Assembly: GCA_021787475.1 (NCBI GenBank)
Contig: JAJYLW010000001.1
Span: 1 to 64,000 of the forward strand
DNA from: Actinomycetes bacterium
GTDB taxonomy: Bacteria; Actinomycetota; Thermoleophilia; BMS3ABIN01
DNA length: 64,000 bases
Direction of reading: 5' to 3'
The translations under genes were made by a program, and so were the position numbers. The number at the start of each line of letters is the position of its first letter. Position 1 is the stretch's first letter. The notes under the pieces were generated by a model. It was not told the DNA's origin. It was given only the letters and a program-made list of their open reading frames with translations, and did not search any database. Below are positions 24,563 to 32,529 of the stretch, in pieces.

Positions 24563-26320
24563 TTACGAGTTTTTGCGCTGCTCATCCAGCCAGGCGGTTA
24601 ATCCCAGCAGGCCGAAGAAAAGCAACAAAACCCCCTCCTGCCACAGAAAGTAGTCGGCCAGGCCATGACCAACGTAGGCTGCTGTTCCGACCAGCAGGGC
24701 CAGCGAGACCAGGCGATAGGAAAAACCCAGCGACCGTGACCATACCAATCGCAGCTGCACCCAAGCGCTCCATCCGAGAAGGTAAACCATCGCCAGCAGT
24801 CCCAGGGCGCCGGTATTGGCCAGCGCTTCCAGGAAGATGTTATGCGTACGGATGCGGCTGTCCGGTGATACATGGATATAACCGGGATATACCTCGCGGA
24901 ACTGGTCCGGTCCCACCCCCAGCAGGGGATGGGCCTTCCACATCTTCAGCGCCGCCCGCCAGAGCTGGCTGCGGGGAGTGAAATCTTCATCAGGAATCGT
25001 TTCGTTAAATCTGGCTTGCGGCTGGGTGGAAACAAACCGCTGGCTGCCCCCGGCGCTCAGTTGCAGCGGAACCTGCAGGCCGGTAACGCCAGCAGCGGAA
25101 AAGGCAGCCCTGTGAACATGAATCAGGTCAAACTCAAGAATGTAGCTGCCCGCCTGCGCCGGCGTGATGAAACTGATTTTCTCATCAACTGTGCCTTCGG
25201 GCGCAACTGGATGAATCATATTTGAAATCAAAAAAGGCACGTCATCGTCTTCAGTTCCCTGCGGATATCTTATCCAGCGATAGTAGGCATCGACTTCGTT
25301 GTCTGAGTCCTTCGTGCCCCAGGTGATCGTTCCGGTATTCTTGATATGCACCAGGGCCGAATACTGCTGTTTAAGCTTCACCGATGAAGGAAAACTCAAA
25401 AGAGTATATTCGGCGCCGTAATGATTTTTCTGCTGGCGCAGGCCCAGCCTGGCCGCCATCTTGTTGCTAAAAAGCGCGGACCCTCCCAAGACCGCCAGGA
25501 ACAGCAGCGCCGCCACGGCAAAAGAGGCCCAGACCCGCCGGCCGTAACCAAAGACAGCCGCCAGCAGTGCGCCGATCAACAACGAAACCGGCGCCACTAC
25601 CATGCCGCTGCGGGTGAAGGTGTAAAGCTGCACCAGCAGGACAGGAGTTGCTGCGGCGATGACGGCCAGCGCCAGCCACCGGCGCCTGGAAACACTTTCT
25701 TGTCTATTTGTCAACCAAAGACCCACAGCCAGCGCCAGCGGCAGCGTCAGCTCCAGGTACATTGACAAGGTAGTGGGATAAGGCAGGGTTGACGCCACGC
25801 GGACGTTGTAAAATGCGCCAAATGTTACGACTTCCTGCTGAAAAGGGGACAGCAGCGAGCTCCAAGTCACGGGCAGGAGAAAATTCTCAAACAGCCCGAC
25901 TGCGGTAATGATGATCAGCACAACCGTTATCGTTCCGGCGAACAGAAGGTGAGCGCGGGCGCGCCGCGGCAGGCGCGAGATGCCCAAATAAATGCCGCCA
26001 GCATAAAGCAGGCGCAGCGCGAATTTAAAAGCTTCCACTTTATTGGCGGCCGCCGGAATGGAGATAAAATTGCTCGCCAGGTACAGTAGCACTGCCAGAT
26101 CAAGGCAGCGGCGCGACAGGAACGAGCGGACGCCTTCAGCCTGCGCCCAGACGATTACACTGAGAAAAAAAAGAATCGCCGCCAGCTTCGTGGTAGTCAG
26201 GTTGAAAAAACCGAAGTTAAGAACCGGCTGGCGAACCTCAAAAGCGGTAAAGAAAACCGCCAGCGCGGCGCCGGCAAGGACGATCCTGGCGCACCAGTTT
26301 ATGGGGTCATCTTTTTGCAC
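24563..26320 (-). CDS. O-antigen ligase/polymerase family protein with inserted Ig-like domain
   Basis: A multi-pass membrane protein of the WaaL/Wzy_C superfamily, which joins or polymerises lipid-linked glycans outside the membrane. The signature loop is LLGVGPDQFREVYPGYIHV followed by RTHNIFLEALANTGALGLL with the conserved histidines. Between two membrane helices there is an extra region of about 130 residues (KLKQQYSALVHIKNTGTITW and so on) that looks like an immunoglobulin-like beta-sandwich of the NBR1 'NTG.xTW' type; this is unusual for the family. The track start (TTG 26392) would overlap the upstream gene deeply; the GTG at 26320 is more likely. It probably shares a transcript with the GT4 at 26307. 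Confidence 0.85.
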   Translation of the reverse strand: MQKDDPINWCARIVLAGAALAVFFTAFEVRQPVLNFGFFNLTTTKLAAILFFLSVIVWAQAEGVRSFLSRRCLDLAVLLYLASNFISIPAAANKVEAFKFALRLLYAGGIYLGISRLPRRARAHLLFAGTITVVLIIITAVGLFENFLLPVTWSSLLSPFQQEVVTFGAFYNVRVASTLPYPTTLSMYLELTLPLALAVGLWLTNRQESVSRRRWLALAVIAAATPVLLVQLYTFTRSGMVVAPVSLLIGALLAAVFGYGRRVWASFAVAALLFLAVLGGSALFSNKMAARLGLRQQKNHYGAEYTLLSFPSSVKLKQQYSALVHIKNTGTITWGTKDSDNEVDAYYRWIRYPQGTEDDDVPFLISNMIHPVAPEGTVDEKISFITPAQAGSYILEFDLIHVHRAAFSAAGVTGLQVPLQLSAGGSQRFVSTQPQARFNETIPDEDFTPRSQLWRAALKMWKAHPLLGVGPDQFREVYPGYIHVSPDSRIRTHNIFLEALANTGALGLLAMVYLLGWSAWVQLRLVWSRSLGFSYRLVSLALLVGTAAYVGHGLADYFLWQEGVLLLFFGLLGLTAWLDEQRKNS

Positions 26321-27428
26321 TTGCGGCTTCGCGGATAATTTCCAGAGTCCTGGCCGCCGTTTTCTTCCAGCTGAACAGGGCGGCCCGCTCAAGCGCTTTG
26401 GCTTTCAGGCCGGCGGCCAGGTTGGCGTCGCCCAGCAATTTCCTCATCCGGTCGGCAACCTCGTCGGCATCGAGCGGGTTAACGTACAAGCCTGCGTCTC
26501 CGACAACCTCCGGCAGCGACGATCCTTTGGAAACCACCACGGGCGTCCCGGAGGCCATTGCTTCCAGGGGCGGCAACCCGAACCCCTCATAAAGCGAAGG
26601 ATAGATCAAGGCCGAGGCGCCCCGGTAAAGTGCGGGCAGATCCTGGTCCCGGACATAACCGGTAATGTGCACTTTCCCCAGCAGTTTCCTCCGCTCCAAC
26701 TCGTCAAAGATAGCCTGAGCCATCCAGCCCCGTCGCCCCGCCAGCACCAGGTGAACATCAGGAAAATCATTGGTAATTTTGTCAAACCCCTTGATGATCA
26801 GGTTGATGTTCTTGCGCGGCTCCAGGGTGCCCACGAACAGCAAATAAGGCCTGACGATTCCGTAGCGGTTCAAGGCTTCCTCGTCCCCAGGCTCTGCGCC
26901 GGGATGGAAGGCGCTGGAGACGCCCAGATAAACAACGTCCACCTTGCGCTTGCTGACGTTCATCACCCGGATCAAGTCCAGCTTGGTATTGTTGGAGTCT
27001 GCGATAATCCGCCGGCTACGCCGGACGGAAACGGGTACCAGGCTGCGCGTCCAGATGACATTGCGCAGCGAATGCGTCCGTGGGAAAAGCTTGAAGGAAA
27101 GATCGTGAATTGTCAGAACCATCGGGCAGGGGGCTGCCACCGCGATCACAAAATTGGTAAAAAAACAGACGTCGATCTGATGTTTTTTTAACAACAGCGG
27201 CAGCATAAACTGCCGCCATGGCTCCTGGTAACGGAAATGGCTGCGGACGCTGACAACCCGGGGCCTGCCGGCCAAGTCCTGATCAAAACCGTTATCGCGG
27301 TTGCTGAAAAGGTAAAGCTGCTCATGAGGTTCCAGCAGGCCGGCCATCTCATTAAGCACATTATAGGTATACCAGTCAACGCCACTCTTGGTGGACTGGA
27401 TGACGGACAAATCTACACCGATTCGCAT
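26307..27428 (-). CDS. GT4 family glycosyltransferase, mannosyltransferase-like
   Basis: From the ATG at 27428 (MRIGVDLSV) this is a 373-residue GT-B enzyme; the 36 extra residues in the track lack family features. VLTIHDLSFKLFPRTH, RRIIADSNNTKLDLIRV, FVGTLEPRKNINLIIKGF and PSLYEGFGLPPLEAMASGTPVV are present. It is a paralogue of the gene at 23291 (same motif order and length), which suggests two similar linkages in the polymer. It is followed by the ligase/polymerase gene with overlapping ends. Sugar donor not determinable. Confidence 0.92.
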   Translation of the reverse strand: MRIGVDLSVIQSTKSGVDWYTYNVLNEMAGLLEPHEQLYLFSNRDNGFDQDLAGRPRVVSVRSHFRYQEPWRQFMLPLLLKKHQIDVCFFTNFVIAVAAPCPMVLTIHDLSFKLFPRTHSLRNVIWTRSLVPVSVRRSRRIIADSNNTKLDLIRVMNVSKRKVDVVYLGVSSAFHPGAEPGDEEALNRYGIVRPYLLFVGTLEPRKNINLIIKGFDKITNDFPDVHLVLAGRRGWMAQAIFDELERRKLLGKVHITGYVRDQDLPALYRGASALIYPSLYEGFGLPPLEAMASGTPVVVSKGSSLPEVVGDAGLYVNPLDADEVADRMRKLLGDANLAAGLKAKALERAALFSWKKTAARTLEIIREAASAKR

Positions 27429-27593
27429 CTGGCAAAAGTTAATTCTGTTTTCTATATGGCAGGATGTTCTGCATCCTTTTTTAAAGCGTGCCCATGCGTC
27501 CTTTTTTAAGCATGAACGGTTTTGTCGCATCTTCAAAATGAAAGGGGCTGCCCTTTTATTTTAGATGCTCCTGTTTCCTAAATCCACGCCTCT

Positions 27594-28679
27594 TTAACTG
27601 CCGCCGGTCGAGGCGAGAAAGTCAGTTAATAGCTGCTGGTTCTGGTTTTCGTCAAGGACGACGAAATCGACGCCGTCGATCATCTGCGGGGCGCCGGCCA
27701 GAACGAATTTCTTATTGCGTCCGGAAGGAGTCCGCAACTTGTCCCACCCCAGGCGAAGCAGGTCCGTCATTGACATGTCGGTAACCATATTGTCAACAAT
27801 GGTGGGCGCAATCAGCGGCAATTGGATTATGTTCCAGGGGCTTGCCGCTTTCTGCTCAAGCGCCTGCATGAACTGCTGCTGCCTCGCCATCCGGTGAAAG
27901 TCATCATCCGAATACCGGACGCGCACATAGACCAGGGCGCGGTTTCCGTCCATATGCTGGGGGCCCTTGTCAAAATGAACCTCGGTCCAGCTCAGACCCT
28001 GCGGATACTTGGAGTCAATCGTTCCGGGAACGTTGATGTCGACGCCGCCGAGGCTGTCGACAATTGCCGGGAAACCGGAAAAATCCATCTCAACAACATG
28101 ATGAATGGGAATGCCAGTCAACTGCTCGACCACCTTGATCTCCAGCGCCGCCCCCCCGTAACTGTAGGCGGAGTTGACCTTGCCCTGACCATAACCGGGA
28201 ATATCCGTGAGGGAATCCCGGGGAATCGAGAGCTGCGATATCGACTTGGTGCCGCCGTCCACCCGCATAATCAGCAACGTGTCTGCACGCGACGCCTTAT
28301 CGCCGGGGCGCTTGTCGCTGCCAATAAACAGAATGTTTTCAGGCCCGCCCGAGTAAGGCGCAAGCGCTTTTAACGCCTGCGGGTCCACCTTGCCGTTGCT
28401 GGCGGCAACGGCGCGGTCGAGCCGCCAGAATGAGATGGCCGCCGCCAGCAAAAGCAGCGCCAGCAACACCAGAAGGGCAAGGACGATTTTCCGGCGCCGG
28501 CTGCGGCGAGGCCGCCTGCGGCCGACCGGTTTTGACTCGGGCCGGATGTCTGATGGGGGCTCGTCGCCGCTCCTGAGCGGCTGGCTCCGCCGCAGGCGCG
28601 AGCTCCTGTACTTGGTATATAGTTTTTCCGGTTTCGGCTCTTCTTCCAATTTGGCAAAATGGGACGGTGGCGGCGCCAA
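27594..28679 (-). CDS. LytR-CpsA-Psr (LCP) family phosphotransferase
   Basis: A 361-residue protein: a basic cytoplasmic N-terminus of about 65 residues (RRRPRRSRRRK), one membrane helix (IVLALLVLLALLLLAAAISFW) and an extracellular LCP domain. ENILFIGSDKRPG, RADTLLIMRVDG, LSIPRDSLTDIPG, VVEMDFSGFPAIVDSLGGVDI and VRYSDDDFHRMARQQQF hold the conserved Asp and Arg residues that bind polyprenyl pyrophosphate. LCP enzymes attach glycopolymers to peptidoglycan, which points to a monoderm-type wall and makes this the likely last step for the polymer built here. Start is TTG in a basic region, so the exact N-terminus is uncertain. Confidence 0.92.
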   Translation of the reverse strand: MAPPPSHFAKLEEEPKPEKLYTKYRSSRLRRSQPLRSGDEPPSDIRPESKPVGRRRPRRSRRRKIVLALLVLLALLLLAAAISFWRLDRAVAASNGKVDPQALKALAPYSGGPENILFIGSDKRPGDKASRADTLLIMRVDGGTKSISQLSIPRDSLTDIPGYGQGKVNSAYSYGGAALEIKVVEQLTGIPIHHVVEMDFSGFPAIVDSLGGVDINVPGTIDSKYPQGLSWTEVHFDKGPQHMDGNRALVYVRVRYSDDDFHRMARQQQFMQALEQKAASPWNIIQLPLIAPTIVDNMVTDMSMTDLLRLGWDKLRTPSGRNKKFVLAGAPQMIDGVDFVVLDENQNQQLLTDFLASTGGS

Positions 28680-28832
28680 AGGCGCCGGCGGCCAATAAAC
28701 TTTGTGTTCAGAAATTTCCGCCTGTCGGCGGCGGGCATCCCTTGCAGTTTACAGGAAAAGGGCCCAGGCGCAAGGAAACTCTGCCATCAAGGCGGGTACG
28801 AGGATGAGGCGGGGAAACGGATTTGATTTGCC

Positions 28833-28902
28833 CAAGAGCTGTCCCAGCAGGTGTATCGTGCCGCGGCCGGCTGCGAAGGCCCGCCACGAATTACCTGCCG
28901 GT
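28833..28902. repeat. Palindromic dispersed element, copy 2 (diverged)
   Basis: CCAAGAGCTGTCCCAGCAGG at one end and CCACGAATTACCTGCCGG at the other, with a GCCGCGGCCGGC centre. The arms match copies at 3967, 29727 and 32341. Together with GC-rich flanks it accounts for most of the 230-base gap between the LCP and DUF5658 genes. Confidence 0.55.
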
Positions 28903-28909
28903 AAAGGTT

Positions 28910-29434
28910 CTAATGGACGATGAACTGGAAAACAAGATGATAGACAACCACGGCGCCGTAGCATGCCGTCAGCGCCATCATGCCGCGCCGGGCCAGCGGC
29001 AAATGCCAGCAGCGCCATAAAAAATAGGCTCCCGCCGCCACCAGCGATGATTTCACCAGCACCGCGGCCGCCGGGCCGAGATTAAATATATCCGACATGA
29101 CCGGGTTGGCCTCCACGGCGCCGAGGGAAAGCGCGCGCCAGGTGAGGACAGCGTCCAGCAGGTTAAAGACGGCCAGCGCCGCCGCCAGCAGCAGCGGCAG
29201 AGCGCCCGCCGCCCTGCTGGAAACGGCCTCATGTGACAGAGTGGCGCTGCCTGACGCTGCCTGCAGCGGGCCGAACGGCGCGTCGTGATTGCGGCGCCGG
29301 TCCCGAAAGCGGGGCCGGTACAGATTTGACCTGCGCCCGCGCCTGTCATGAATAAGATGACGGCAGCGCCCGCAGAGGGCGCCGCAGGCAAAGCGGACGT
29401 CATTATTTGCCGAGCAAACAAGAACGGCTTCCAC
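28910..29434 (-). CDS. DUF5658-like membrane protein with Cys-rich N-terminus
   Basis: A 174-residue protein. The second half carries LAVFNLLDAVLTWRALSLGAVEANPVM, the signature of DUF5658 (a helix, the 'EANP' loop), then helices AAAVLVKSSLVAAGAYFLW and MMALTACYGAVVVYHLVF. The N-terminal 75 residues are soluble, basic, and include CGALCGRCRHL, which could bind zinc. The GTG start is supported by GGAGGA four to five bases upstream. No function is known for the family. It lies alone between palindromic repeats. Confidence 0.72.
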   Translation of the reverse strand: MEAVLVCSANNDVRFACGALCGRCRHLIHDRRGRRSNLYRPRFRDRRRNHDAPFGPLQAASGSATLSHEAVSSRAAGALPLLLAAALAVFNLLDAVLTWRALSLGAVEANPVMSDIFNLGPAAAVLVKSSLVAAGAYFLWRCWHLPLARRGMMALTACYGAVVVYHLVFQFIVH

Positions 29435-29683
29435 TTGCTCCTCCGATCCTTCTCTATTTGTTTATTTGTACCACCCGGAGCGGATTTACTCAAACCGGAA
29501 ATGAGCTCCGGAGTTATTTTGCTTATCTAACCTGGCTCCGTTCAAGAATATGCCTGGAAATTCACGTTCGATGGCAAACTGGAAACCCAAAAATGATGAC
29601 CTGCAAATACAACTTTTTGTCAGCGAAGATACAACCAAAGTCCGATGAAAAGCTCAAACGAAACTGATAATATGAAAATTGGG

Positions 29684-29709
29684 GTTCCCCCGGGGAACTG
29701 TTTTTGTTG
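29684..29709 (+). terminator. Terminator-like hairpin with T-run
   Basis: GTTCCCC-C-GGGGAAC followed by TGTTTTTGTTG on the plus strand. No plus-strand gene I can support lies upstream, so it may be the end of a non-coding transcript or a chance structure. Confidence 0.35.
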
Positions 29710-29726
29710 TGCCACATTTCATTCAA

Positions 29727-29784
29727 AGCCTATCCCAGTAGGTAATTCGTGGCGAGGCCTGGCGGAAAGGCCATGGACAAGGAC
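29727..29784. repeat. Palindromic dispersed element, copy 3 (half)
   Basis: AGCCTATCCCAGTAGGTAAT and onward through GAAAGGCCATGGACAAGGAC, strongly similar along its length to 32341-32396. The rest of the 490-base gap between 29434 and 29924 holds the T-run hairpin, an 11-bp hairpin and the ROK promoter; I see no gene. Confidence 0.6.
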
Positions 29785-29825
29785 ACAAGAATATCCAAAA
29801 TCCAGAGCAAATTCCTGAACTGAAC

Positions 29826-29854
29826 GGTAGTGGGTCAGTTCCAGACCCACTACC
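29826..29854. other. Perfect 11-bp hairpin upstream of the ROK gene
   Basis: GGTAGTGGGTC, loop AGTTCCA, GACCCACTACC. It lies just upstream of the predicted -35 box (29878), so it would be DNA-level or belong to another transcript. An operator or remnant repeat are both possible. Confidence 0.4.
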
Positions 29855-29877
29855 AACTGAACCGTATGACCAGCTAA

Positions 29878-29906
29878 TTGAAAACCGGCCCGGATTTATA
29901 TAAACT
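29878..29906 (+). promoter_or_regulatory. Promoter of the ROK gene
   Basis: TTGAAA, a 17-base spacer, TAAACT. The expected start is about 10 bases before the ATG at 29924, leaving a very short leader without a Shine-Dalgarno site. Confidence 0.5.
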
Positions 29907-29923
29907 CGCTCCGCTTTCCGATC

Positions 29924-30898
29924 ATGAACAGGGCACCTGAAAAGCTGGTCATCGGCGTTGACTTGGGCGGCACGCACACAGCGGCCGGCCTCGTCGACGG
30001 CCGCCTCGAGCTTCTGGCGTCCGTGGAGCAAAAAACGGTCAAGTCAAGCCAGGAAGCATTGCTGGAAAGCATCGTCGCCGCTATTCGCAAACTGTTAAGA
30101 AAGACCTCGGCACCGGTCGCTGCCGCCGGTTTTGGCATCCCGTCAATGATTGACCAGCTCCATGGCCGCGCCGTCATGTCGGTCAACATCCCCCTGGCCG
30201 GCATTGACTTTGTCGCCTATATGAAAGAGAAGCTGGGTTTGCCGGTCTTTATCGACAATGACGCCAATGTCGCCGCCTTGGCTGAACTGCGGGCGGGCGC
30301 TGCCCGCGGGGCAAAGCAGGCGCTCATGATTACCGTAGGCACGGGTATCGGCGGCGGCATCGTCATCGACGGTGAGATCTACCGCGGCGCTACCGGCAGC
30401 GCCGCCGAACTGGGTCACATCGTCATTGATGTCAACGGCCCTCCCTGCCAGGGAGCCTGCCCGAACAACGGCTGCTTTGAGACAATGGCTTCCGGAACAG
30501 CGCTCATCCGTTATGCGGAGGAGGAAGCGGCGGCACATCCCGGCTCGGCGCTGGGCGGGGCGCTGGCGGCGGGCAAGACGCTCGACGGAGCGCTGGTGTC
30601 AGGGCTGGCGGCCAAAGGCGATCAGCCCGCCCTCGAAGTGATGGAGAAGATAGGTTTCTACATTGGCGTCGGCGTCACCAGCCTGGTGAATGTTTTCAAC
30701 CCGGAAATTTTTGTCCTTGGCGGCGGCATCATGGAGGCGGGAGACCTGATCATAAAGCCGGCCTTGGAATACCTGCGCGAACGGGGGCTTAAGCCCAACC
30801 GCGACATTGTCAAAGTTGTCAAGCCCAGGTTCGGCCCCGAAGCGGGCATGATCGGGGCGGCCTGCCTGGCGCTGGATAATATCGAACGTTCAACGTGA
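29924..30898 (+). CDS. ROK family sugar kinase (glucokinase-like)
   Basis: A 324-residue cytoplasmic protein of the ROK family. VIGVDLGGTHTAAGLVDG (residues 8-25) is the ATP-binding phosphate-1 motif; FIDNDANVAALAE contains the catalytic Asp; VGTGIGGGIVIDG is the phosphate-2 motif; GHIVIDVNGPPCQGACPNNGCFE supplies the zinc-binding His and cysteines. There is no N-terminal helix-turn-helix, so it is a kinase rather than a repressor. It would phosphorylate glucose or another hexose, feeding sugar-nucleotide synthesis. The stop codon lies inside a short heptad repeat. Confidence 0.92.
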   Translation: MNRAPEKLVIGVDLGGTHTAAGLVDGRLELLASVEQKTVKSSQEALLESIVAAIRKLLRKTSAPVAAAGFGIPSMIDQLHGRAVMSVNIPLAGIDFVAYMKEKLGLPVFIDNDANVAALAELRAGAARGAKQALMITVGTGIGGGIVIDGEIYRGATGSAAELGHIVIDVNGPPCQGACPNNGCFETMASGTALIRYAEEEAAAHPGSALGGALAAGKTLDGALVSGLAAKGDQPALEVMEKIGFYIGVGVTSLVNVFNPEIFVLGGGIMEAGDLIIKPALEYLRERGLKPNRDIVKVVKPRFGPEAGMIGAACLALDNIERST

Positions 30899-30907
30899 AA
30901 CGAAAAC
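30887..30907. repeat. Short heptad repeat over the ROK stop codon
   Basis: CGTTCAA, CGTGAAA, CGAAAAC in register; the TGA stop of the ROK gene lies within it. Confidence 0.45.
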
Positions 30908-30910
30908 GTG

Positions 30911-30940
30911 TTTTTGTTGGTTGCAGCTTATTGCTAAACT
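30911..30940 (+). promoter_or_regulatory. Promoter TTTTTG-N18-TGC-TAAACT
   Basis: TTTTTG, 18-base spacer ending TTGC, TAAACT, and the ATG nine bases after the -10. The tRNA-Lys gene has the same boxes at the same spacing (39047-39076). The transcript should be nearly leaderless. Confidence 0.55.
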
Positions 30941-30949
30941 CACATTGAT

Positions 30950-32113
30950 ATGTCGAGAGTTTACTTCATCTCTAGCCGCGCCGACAGCCGTGAGCGCAAT
31001 CTGACCAAGTATCAACGCCTGCTTAAGAAACTTGATCTGAAGCAGATCATCGATAAAGACGATCTGGTGGCGGTCAAGACGAGCTTTGGCGAGCGCGGCA
31101 ACCTTAACTACTTGCGGCCGCAGTACGTCCGCGTGGTCATCGATGAGATCAAGCGGCTGGGCGGGCGCCCCTTCCTTACCGATGCCAATACGCTTTACGC
31201 CGGCGGCCGCCAGAATTCGCGCGACCATCTGATCACGGCGATTGAGAACGGCTTTGGCTACAACGTCACCGGCGCCCCGGCCATCATCGCTGACGGCCTG
31301 CTCGGGCACGATTACCGCTCCGTTGCCATAAACGGGAAGCACTTTCAGGAAGTGAAAATTGCCTCGGTTCCGCTGGACGCCGACGTCATTGTGTCGCTGG
31401 CTCATTTCAAGGGCCACATGGTCTGCGGCTTCGGCGGCACGATTAAAAACCTGGGGATGGGATTTGGCGCCCGCTCCGGGAAGCAGATGATGCACTCTGA
31501 CGTGCATCCCGAAGTAAGGGCGGAGCAGTGCGACGGCTGCGCCCGCTGCCGCAAGTGGTGCCCCGAGTCCGCGATTTCGCTTGTTGTAGGCCCAGAGCCA
31601 GCGGGCCACAAAGTCGCCTTCATCGACGACGTGGCCTGCATCGGCTGCGGCGAGTGCGTCGCCACCTGCTTCACCGGCGCCATTGGCATTGTCTGGCAGT
31701 CTGATCCGGCCATCGTGCAGGAGAAGACGGCCGAGTACATGGCCGGCGTGCTGGCAGGCAAGGAAGGCAAGTTTGCCGCCATCGATTACATTATCGGCGT
31801 CACGCCGGACTGCGACTGCCTCGGCTGGAATGACAACGCCATCGTCCCCGACATCGGCATTGCCGCTTCGCTGGACCCGGTCGCCACCGACGCCGCCGCG
31901 CTTGACCTGGTTAATGAAGCGGCCGGCGTTGCCGGGACCGCCCTGCCGGCGGCGGCCCGGTCGGGAAAGGATAAGTTCAGCTCTATCCATCAAGGCATCG
32001 ATCCCACCGCCCAGCTCAGGCATGCGCAGTGGCTGGGGCTGGGCGCGCTTGCCTACGATCTCATCAATCTTGACAAAGCTGAATCCATGGGGCATAAAGA
32101 AGAAGAGGCCTGA
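30950..32113 (+). CDS. DUF362 domain protein with two 4Fe-4S clusters
   Basis: A 387-residue protein. The DUF362 part (VAVKTSFGERGNLNYLRPQY, GGRPFLTDANTLYAGGR, VSLAHFKGHMVCGFGGTIKN) surrounds a ferredoxin insert at about residues 190-240: EQCDGCARCRKWCPESAI and VACIGCGECVATCFTGAI, each a CX2CX2CX3C site, the second with F instead of P after the last-but-one Cys block. Members are electron-transfer or iron-sulfur proteins of unsettled function. It is followed after 42 bp by a small ferredoxin gene, which is probably its partner. Confidence 0.9.
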   Translation: MSRVYFISSRADSRERNLTKYQRLLKKLDLKQIIDKDDLVAVKTSFGERGNLNYLRPQYVRVVIDEIKRLGGRPFLTDANTLYAGGRQNSRDHLITAIENGFGYNVTGAPAIIADGLLGHDYRSVAINGKHFQEVKIASVPLDADVIVSLAHFKGHMVCGFGGTIKNLGMGFGARSGKQMMHSDVHPEVRAEQCDGCARCRKWCPESAISLVVGPEPAGHKVAFIDDVACIGCGECVATCFTGAIGIVWQSDPAIVQEKTAEYMAGVLAGKEGKFAAIDYIIGVTPDCDCLGWNDNAIVPDIGIAASLDPVATDAAALDLVNEAAGVAGTALPAAARSGKDKFSSIHQGIDPTAQLRHAQWLGLGALAYDLINLDKAESMGHKEEEA

Positions 32114-32155
32114 AGCGATTGGCCAAACGGGCCGAAGGAAACAGGAGGTTTAAGA

Positions 32156-32326
32156 GTGGCTTTTGAAATTACCGACGAGTGCCTCGCCTGCGGCGTTTGC
32201 ATGGATGAATGTCCGGTTGAGGCCATCTCCGAGGGTGAGGAAATATTTGTCATCGACCCGAATGAGTGCACCGATTGCGGCTCGTGCTCCGAGGTCTGCC
32301 CCAACGAAGCTATCATCCGGGGATAA
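32156..32326 (+). CDS. 2[4Fe-4S] ferredoxin
   Basis: A 56-residue protein too short for the ORF track. It starts at GTG with a perfect AGGAGG seven bases upstream. It reads VAFEITDECLACGVC... and contains two complete CX2CX2CX3CP motifs (CLACGVCMDECP and CTDCGSCSEVCP), the bacterial clostridial-type ferredoxin pattern. It would carry electrons in the cytoplasm, possibly to the DUF362 protein just upstream or to the many radical SAM enzymes in the region, which need a reductant. Confidence 0.93.
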   Translation: MAFEITDECLACGVCMDECPVEAISEGEEIFVIDPNECTDCGSCSEVCPNEAIIRG

Positions 32327-32340
32327 ACTTCCGCTTCGGA

Positions 32341-32469
32341 CCTATCCCGGTAGACAATTCGTTGCGGGGCCGAGCGAAAAGGCTTTGGTCAAGGACGACC
32401 CAGCATCTGCTTTTGCGGCCCTTGCAGCTAGCCGCAGCAGGATGCAGTTTGCCGGGATAGGCTCTTGGG
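32341..32469. repeat. Palindromic dispersed element, copy 4 (full length)
   Basis: Begins CCTATCCCGGTAGACAATTC and ends GTTTGCCGGGATAGGCTCTTGG, so the ends are inverted repeats about 130 bases apart. The left part matches 29727; the right part, read in reverse, matches 3967. It fills the gap between the ferredoxin and rsmI genes and has no coding potential. Confidence 0.65.
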
Positions 32470-32529
32470 CAGCCGGGTCATGCGGCCCGCCGGTTCGATT
32501 CTTCTTAACATTCAAGCGAAGGGACGGCC

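Noticed and set aside
26043-27191. 382-residue plus-strand ORF
   Set aside because: Antisense to the ligase and GT4 genes, both of which have strong motif support.
29407-29667. 86-residue plus-strand ORF before the ROK gene
   Set aside because: Starts antisense inside the DUF5658 gene and has no domain, signal or ribosome site.
30890-32095. 401-residue minus-strand ORF
   Set aside because: Exact antisense of the DUF362 gene, whose cysteine motifs make the plus strand certain.
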